DNA of 9,430 nt from Lentisphaeria bacterium (lineage in GTDB: Bacteria; Verrucomicrobiota; Lentisphaeria; Oligosphaerales; PUNB01), in assembly GCA_007133055.1 (NCBI GenBank), contig SLNM01000055.1, positions 1 through 9,430 on the forward strand, written 5' to 3'. Below, piece by piece: positions 5,907 to 9,430 of this stretch (its first letter is position 1; each line of letters starts with the position of its first letter). The notes below the pieces were generated by a model, which was not told the DNA's origin, ran no database searches, and saw nothing but the letters and a program-made list of their open reading frames with translations. Position numbers and translations under genes: made by a program.

Positions 5907-7384
5907 GCGCTCATTGTCCCAATCCTGTTGACGGCTTCGGCTTTAGCCATCAACAAATCAAAGAGGCGGTCGCCAGGCGTGGACTGCTGTCCATGGAGAT
6001 TGAATTTTCTCGCGCCTGTAACTTTCGCTGTCCCTATTGCTACAACAGCGTGCAAAACGACAGTAGCACCCTGGGCTCCGAGGAAATCGATTCGGTCTTT
6101 CGTCAGGCCCGTGAGATGGGAGCGGAAAAGATAATTCTGCTTGGCGGGGAGCCGATGATATATCCGCTGATCCGCGAGAAAATCAAATTGATTTGCGACT
6201 CCGGCATGCGGGTCGAGATGTTTACCAATGGCAGTTGCATGACCGAGGACAACGCCCGCTTCATGTATGAGCACGGGGTGGCGGTGGTCCTGAAGTTGAA
6301 CAGTTTCGATCCTGATTTGCAGAATCAAATGACCGGGAGAACCGATGCGCACGGGATAATTTGGTCCGCCTTCGAGCGGCTGCGGGCGGCCGGTTACCCG
6401 GCTTCGGGCAAAAGACTGGCGGTGAGCACTGTGATTACCCGCCAGAATCTGTCGGAAATGATCGGTCTCTGGCGCTGGCTGCGCAGCCAGCAGGTGGAGC
6501 CGTATTTCGAGATGATAACCCCGCAGGGCAGGGCGGTCGACCATAATTCCAACCTCGAGGTATCGCCGGAGGAGCATAGGCGGCTGTTCGATGCGCTGGC
6601 CGATATTGACCGCCGTGAATTTAACCGTCATTGGCAGCCGCAGCCGCCACTGGTCGGCAACAGTTGTCTGCGTCATCAGTACTCTTGCCTGGTCAATGCT
6701 AAAGGCGAGGTTATGCCATGCGTTGGTGTAACCATTCCCCTGGGCAGTATCCGGCAGGAACCGCTGCGGAAAATCCTCGGGCAAAGTGAAGTGATGGAAA
6801 ACTTGCGCAACCATAAAGGACGCGTCAAGGAGCCCTGCGGATCCTGCGCCAAGGCGGATGTCTGCTACGGCTGCCGCGGCGCCGCCTATCAACTGACCGG
6901 CGATTATCTGGCCGCCGACCCCATGTGCTGGTTGGTTTCAGGCGGCTCCATCCAGCCGATGCCGGTCAATGCCGAGCCTTTTTTGCCCCATCAACCGCCT
7001 ATTCGTTTGATCGAGCGGATTCTGTCGGTTGGCGAGCGAACTGCCGAACTTGAACTGCGAGTGCCGGCAAAAGGCAGCCATCTGGTCGACGAGCACGGAG
7101 TTTTGGAGCCGGCCGCCTGCATTGAAATCGTGGCCCAGGCTTTCGCCTGCATGCATGGTTTTCATCCCCCCCCGAAATCCACTGTCGAGCATCGTGGCTA
7201 CCTGTTGTCCGCCAAAGGCTTCGAGCAGCGGCAGCCAATCCGGGCCGGGGACCGGTTGCAGGTGCGGGTACGCAAACTCAGCCGGCTTGGATCATTCGGG
7301 GTGGGTGAGGGAGTGATCATGCGCGATGGCCAGGAGATAACTCGCGGGGAAGTGAATATTTATCAGGAGGGAGGTGTGGCATGA
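5903..7384 (+). CDS. Radical SAM/SPASM enzyme fused to a C-terminal hotdog (ApeP/FabZ-like dehydratase) domain
   Basis: This single 493-residue frame holds two enzyme types. The N-terminal radical SAM domain (about 30-245) has ACNFRCPYCYN, with cluster ligands Cys39, Cys43 and Cys46, and GGEP at 81-84 for SAM binding. A SPASM region (about 255-345) follows, with Cys255, Cys262, Cys273, Cys312, Cys315, Cys321, Cys324 and Cys342. These fit CX12GX4C, then CX2CX5CX2C, then a final Cys, and should hold one or two auxiliary Fe-S clusters. The C-terminal domain (about 357-490) opens with FLPHQPPIRLIERIL, matching the start of FabZ-like dehydratases. It has Glu408 in ACIEIVAQ at the position of the FabZ catalytic glutamate, and ends with AGDRLQVRVRKL and a VNIYQ strand as in ApeP-like proteins. 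The FabZ His-Phe-Pro-Gly motif is missing. A role on acyl groups bound to the carrier is inferred. AAGGAAGG (5891-5898) supports the start. Both ends overlap neighbours by four bases. Confidence 0.88.
   Translation: MSAHCPNPVDGFGFSHQQIKEAVARRGLLSMEIEFSRACNFRCPYCYNSVQNDSSTLGSEEIDSVFRQAREMGAEKIILLGGEPMIYPLIREKIKLICDSGMRVEMFTNGSCMTEDNARFMYEHGVAVVLKLNSFDPDLQNQMTGRTDAHGIIWSAFERLRAAGYPASGKRLAVSTVITRQNLSEMIGLWRWLRSQQVEPYFEMITPQGRAVDHNSNLEVSPEEHRRLFDALADIDRREFNRHWQPQPPLVGNSCLRHQYSCLVNAKGEVMPCVGVTIPLGSIRQEPLRKILGQSEVMENLRNHKGRVKEPCGSCAKADVCYGCRGAAYQLTGDYLAADPMCWLVSGGSIQPMPVNAEPFLPHQPPIRLIERILSVGERTAELELRVPAKGSHLVDEHGVLEPAACIEIVAQAFACMHGFHPPPKSTVEHRGYLLSAKGFEQRQPIRAGDRLQVRVRKLSRLGSFGVGEGVIMRDGQEITRGEVNIYQEGGVA
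7365..7374 (+). promoter_or_regulatory. Strong double ribosome binding site of the LolA-like gene
   Basis: AGGAGGGAGG contains two overlapping Shine-Dalgarno matches, ending 10 and 6 bases before the ATG at 7381. This suggests efficient initiation inside the end of the radical SAM gene, in addition to coupling through the ATGA overlap. Confidence 0.65.
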
Positions 7385-8181
7385 CAGACGGACGACGACA
7401 GCGAACATTGCAAGGCTGGACCGGATGGTGCCGTATGCTCGCTGTTCTGGCCGGGGTCTGCTGGCTGGTTGCCGTTTCACTTTCGCGGCTGGCAGGTGCT
7501 GAGACGGGTGAGCCGGAGCGCCTGCCCGTCGCCGAACCGGGGATGGTTGCGAATGAAACGGGGAGAGCCACGCTTGGCGAACAATCACGGGAGAGCATGG
7601 TTCCCGACGAAGAAGAGCCGTTGGAGCAGCAGCTGCGCCGCATGCAGGATGCCATGGCTCAGATCAGGACGGTGCAGGCGGACTATGTCCAGACCAAGCA
7701 AATGGCGGTGTTCGACCGCGAACTGGTGATCCAGGGGCGAATGGCCGTGGAAACTCCGGGGCGGGTGGCCTGGCAGGCCGACCAGCCACTTCGGTATAGA
7801 ATGGTTATCGAAGGCCATAGACTGACGCAGTGGGACGAGGAGACCGACCGGGTTCAGACCCTGCGGCTCGACCGCGACCCGGCCATGCAGCAGGCCGTGG
7901 AACAAATGACCGTGTGGTTCTCCGGGCGCTATCTCGATCTGCTCGATACCTATGATATTAAGATCGAACAAAAAGCCCCATACATAGTGCAGTTCAAGCC
8001 GATCCCGGGAACGGCTTTCGAAAACGTGATCGCGTTGGTGCAAGTAACTTTCTGCGCCGACAATGTCTATCTGCGCCAACTGGAGATAACCGAGGGGGAC
8101 GGCAGCATCACCACGATTGAATTTCTTAATGCACGGGTCGACGAGCCGATCCCCGATGACATGTGGCAAGTCCGTCCCTGA
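7381..8181 (+). CDS. LolA-like outer-membrane lipoprotein carrier family protein
   Basis: 266 residues. The N-terminus has several arginines, a hydrophobic stretch (about 19-35) and AGA-E at 38-41, a plausible signal peptidase I site, so the protein should be exported to the periplasm. A polar, acidic stretch (about 41-80) then precedes the LolA-type domain (about 82-266). That domain has the family's opening helix (MQDAMAQIRTVQADYVQTKQM), a beta-rich core with PGRVAWQADQPLRYRMVIEG, and the closing IEFLNARVDEPIPDDMWQV. LolA proteins shuttle hydrophobic lipoproteins across the periplasm; related LolA-like proteins are encoded in aryl polyene and similar lipid clusters and are thought to move lipid products. 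Being last in this operon, it probably serves this pathway rather than general lipoprotein sorting (inference). It starts within the previous gene by ATGA overlap and ends 19 bases before the convergent hydrolase gene. Confidence 0.85.
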   Translation: MTDGRRQRTLQGWTGWCRMLAVLAGVCWLVAVSLSRLAGAETGEPERLPVAEPGMVANETGRATLGEQSRESMVPDEEEPLEQQLRRMQDAMAQIRTVQADYVQTKQMAVFDRELVIQGRMAVETPGRVAWQADQPLRYRMVIEGHRLTQWDEETDRVQTLRLDRDPAMQQAVEQMTVWFSGRYLDLLDTYDIKIEQKAPYIVQFKPIPGTAFENVIALVQVTFCADNVYLRQLEITEGDGSITTIEFLNARVDEPIPDDMWQVRP

Positions 8182-8200
8182 GCCGGAACTTTCTCAAGTC

Positions 8201-9430
8201 TCACCATTCCACTGCCAGGGTGGCGATTTCGCCGGGGTCGAGAAAGATGCCGAGCACCGATTGGTCTCTTGCCAACACCCGTTCATTGTCCACGACCTCT
8301 TCCATGGTAGCTGGATTGACCTGTTTGAACGGGCGGTCGAAAACGATTCTTTCCTCGATCCGCCGGTCATCATCAGGGTTGTACAAGCGCAGGATTGTCC
8401 GGCTCCCTGTTGCCGCTGGCTTTACGGCTGACACGATGGCCTGGCCCTTTTCCAGGGCGATGAAAGGGGCGCGCGCTTTGAGTTCAATGCCTTTGCTTTG
8501 CCTGGCCGACGGAGGACAGCGCAGTTTCATTGCCGCCCATAGCAGGCGGCTGAAGTCGGGTTCGCCGGCGAACGGGGCGAGTGCGAAGTCGAACTCGAGC
8601 GGCTGCAATAGTTGTCCGCGAATTTCACCCGGGGTGCCGACTGTTTTTGTAAAGCTGCGAAAAAGAGTAAGCGTGACCGTGGCCGGTTGGTCGTCGCGCA
8701 CCGCCGCCTCATGCAGCCCATGTCCACCAATGATCGCCAGTCCCCGGCGGCCGTCGCCGAGGCCGACGAATCCGTAGAAATCGCGTTCCTCGGTATCGCA
8801 TTCCTTCCAGCCCGCAGTTTCCCGGTCGATGCCGCGGCGTCTTCTGACGACGGTGAAAGGCTGGGCGGCGAAATAGTCTTCGCCTTTGACATGGGTCGGG
8901 AACAACGCCCGCAGGCGATGGTCTTTGACGTGATTGTCCACCCTGACTTTGCATTCCGCCTGGCGTGAGTCCCGGCGCAGAGTTATTTCGCTGATGATGG
9001 TCAGCGGCACGCGCTCCGGCGAGCGCCGGTTTCGGAGCCAATCCATTTCCGGCGGCAGGAGCATGGTCTTTTCCACCACGAACGTGACCAGGAGCGGCCC
9101 TTGTTCGCGGACTGAAATCACCGCCGGCGCAGCGCTGGAAAAAAATCGCTGGTCGGCGGTCGGCGGCACATGATACCAACCGTCGCCGGTTTCTCCCGAG
9201 TCCTCGAATTCCAGCAGGTTTTCATAAAGTTCTCCCGAAGCCAGGTCGAGAATCGCAAGCGAACCATTGGCGGCGACAGAGACTTCGAGATGTCGATTGC
9301 GGGCGGTCAGAGGAGCGATCAGCAGAGATTCGAGATGGCGCACCGGTCGGTCGCTGCTCTTCAGATAAAATCGTCTGACCCCGAGTCCGGTGAATTCGAC
9401 CGGGAAGGAGACGCGTATTTTTTCTCCGCC
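8201..9430 (-). CDS. GH38 alpha-mannosidase-like glycoside hydrolase, C-terminal part (runs off the window)
   Basis: The reverse strand is open from the window end to TGA at 8203-8201, giving 409 residues without a stop. An internal GTG at 9343 could be mistaken for the start, but the frame continues upstream with family-like sequence (FPVEFTGLGVRRFYLK), so the gene is 5'-incomplete here. The segment matches the C-terminal beta-sandwich region of GH38 enzymes: LEFEDSGETGDGW near the start, and RVDNHVKDHRLRALFPT in the middle, where these enzymes have a conserved Asp-His-Arg-Leu-Arg stretch. The final part (from about ILRLYNPDDD) fits the last beta domain. GH38 enzymes remove alpha-mannosyl residues; bacterial members include mannosylglycerate hydrolases, and the substrate here is unknown. 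The catalytic domain and nucleophile lie beyond the window. It converges on the lipid-like operon and is probably unrelated to it. Confidence 0.85.
   Translation of the reverse strand, partial: GGEKIRVSFPVEFTGLGVRRFYLKSSDRPVRHLESLLIAPLTARNRHLEVSVAANGSLAILDLASGELYENLLEFEDSGETGDGWYHVPPTADQRFFSSAAPAVISVREQGPLLVTFVVEKTMLLPPEMDWLRNRRSPERVPLTIISEITLRRDSRQAECKVRVDNHVKDHRLRALFPTHVKGEDYFAAQPFTVVRRRRGIDRETAGWKECDTEERDFYGFVGLGDGRRGLAIIGGHGLHEAAVRDDQPATVTLTLFRSFTKTVGTPGEIRGQLLQPLEFDFALAPFAGEPDFSRLLWAAMKLRCPPSARQSKGIELKARAPFIALEKGQAIVSAVKPAATGSRTILRLYNPDDDRRIEERIVFDRPFKQVNPATMEEVVDNERVLARDQSVLGIFLDPGEIATLAVEW

Noticed and set aside
5861..6892. Long open frame (343 codons) on the reverse strand opposite the radical SAM gene
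   Set aside because: It lies wholly antisense to a gene with clear motifs, and its translation shows no recognisable domain and is rich in His, Arg and Gln. It is a shadow of biased codon use.
8163..8777. Forward open frame of 204 codons over the GH38 gene
   Set aside because: Its translation is a Ser/Arg/Pro-rich low-complexity sequence typical of an antisense shadow, while the reverse frame has clear GH38 sequence.

Overview
The window reads as chromosomal DNA of a Gram-negative bacterium that probably lives at least partly without oxygen. A LolA-like periplasmic protein implies an outer membrane, and a radical SAM/SPASM enzyme carries oxygen-sensitive iron-sulfur sites. Moderately GC-rich coding sequence and the PreP-type M16 peptidase would suit a Desulfuromonadales/Geobacter-like lineage, but that placement is a guess from gene style, not a search result.

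Layout. Bases 3-65 may be the 3' tail of an upstream gene. A large cytosolic M16C (presequence-protease-like) metallopeptidase fills 197-3205. A 171-base gap with a plausible promoter (3276-3303) and a small leader hairpin follows. Next is a compact same-strand operon: acyl carrier protein (3377-3634), PlsC-type acyltransferase (3634-4404), PaaK-like AMP-forming acyl/aryl ligase (4500-5906), a fusion of a radical SAM/SPASM enzyme with a C-terminal hotdog dehydratase-like domain (5903-7384), and a LolA-like exported protein (7381-8181). Three of the four junctions in this operon overlap by 1 or 4 bases. The exception, PlsC to ligase, has a 95-base AT-rich gap that may hold a second promoter. 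On the opposite strand, converging on the operon, is the C-terminal part of a GH38 alpha-mannosidase-like glycoside hydrolase (8201-9430) that runs off the window.

How the genes may work together (inference). The ligase would activate a carboxylic acid and place it on CoA or on the phosphopantetheine arm of the carrier protein. The radical SAM/hotdog fusion would modify the carrier- or CoA-bound acyl group. The PlsC-type enzyme would transfer the acyl group to a lipid or similar acceptor at the inner membrane, and the LolA-like protein would help move the product toward the outer membrane. The parts list overlaps that of aryl polyene/flexirubin-type clusters (carrier protein, ligase, dehydratase, acyltransferase, LolA-like protein). 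However, ketosynthase, ketoreductase and MMPL exporter genes are absent here, and a radical SAM enzyme is added. This reduced operon with its fusion enzyme is the best candidate for an undescribed system in the window. The peptidase and the glycoside hydrolase look like unrelated neighbours.
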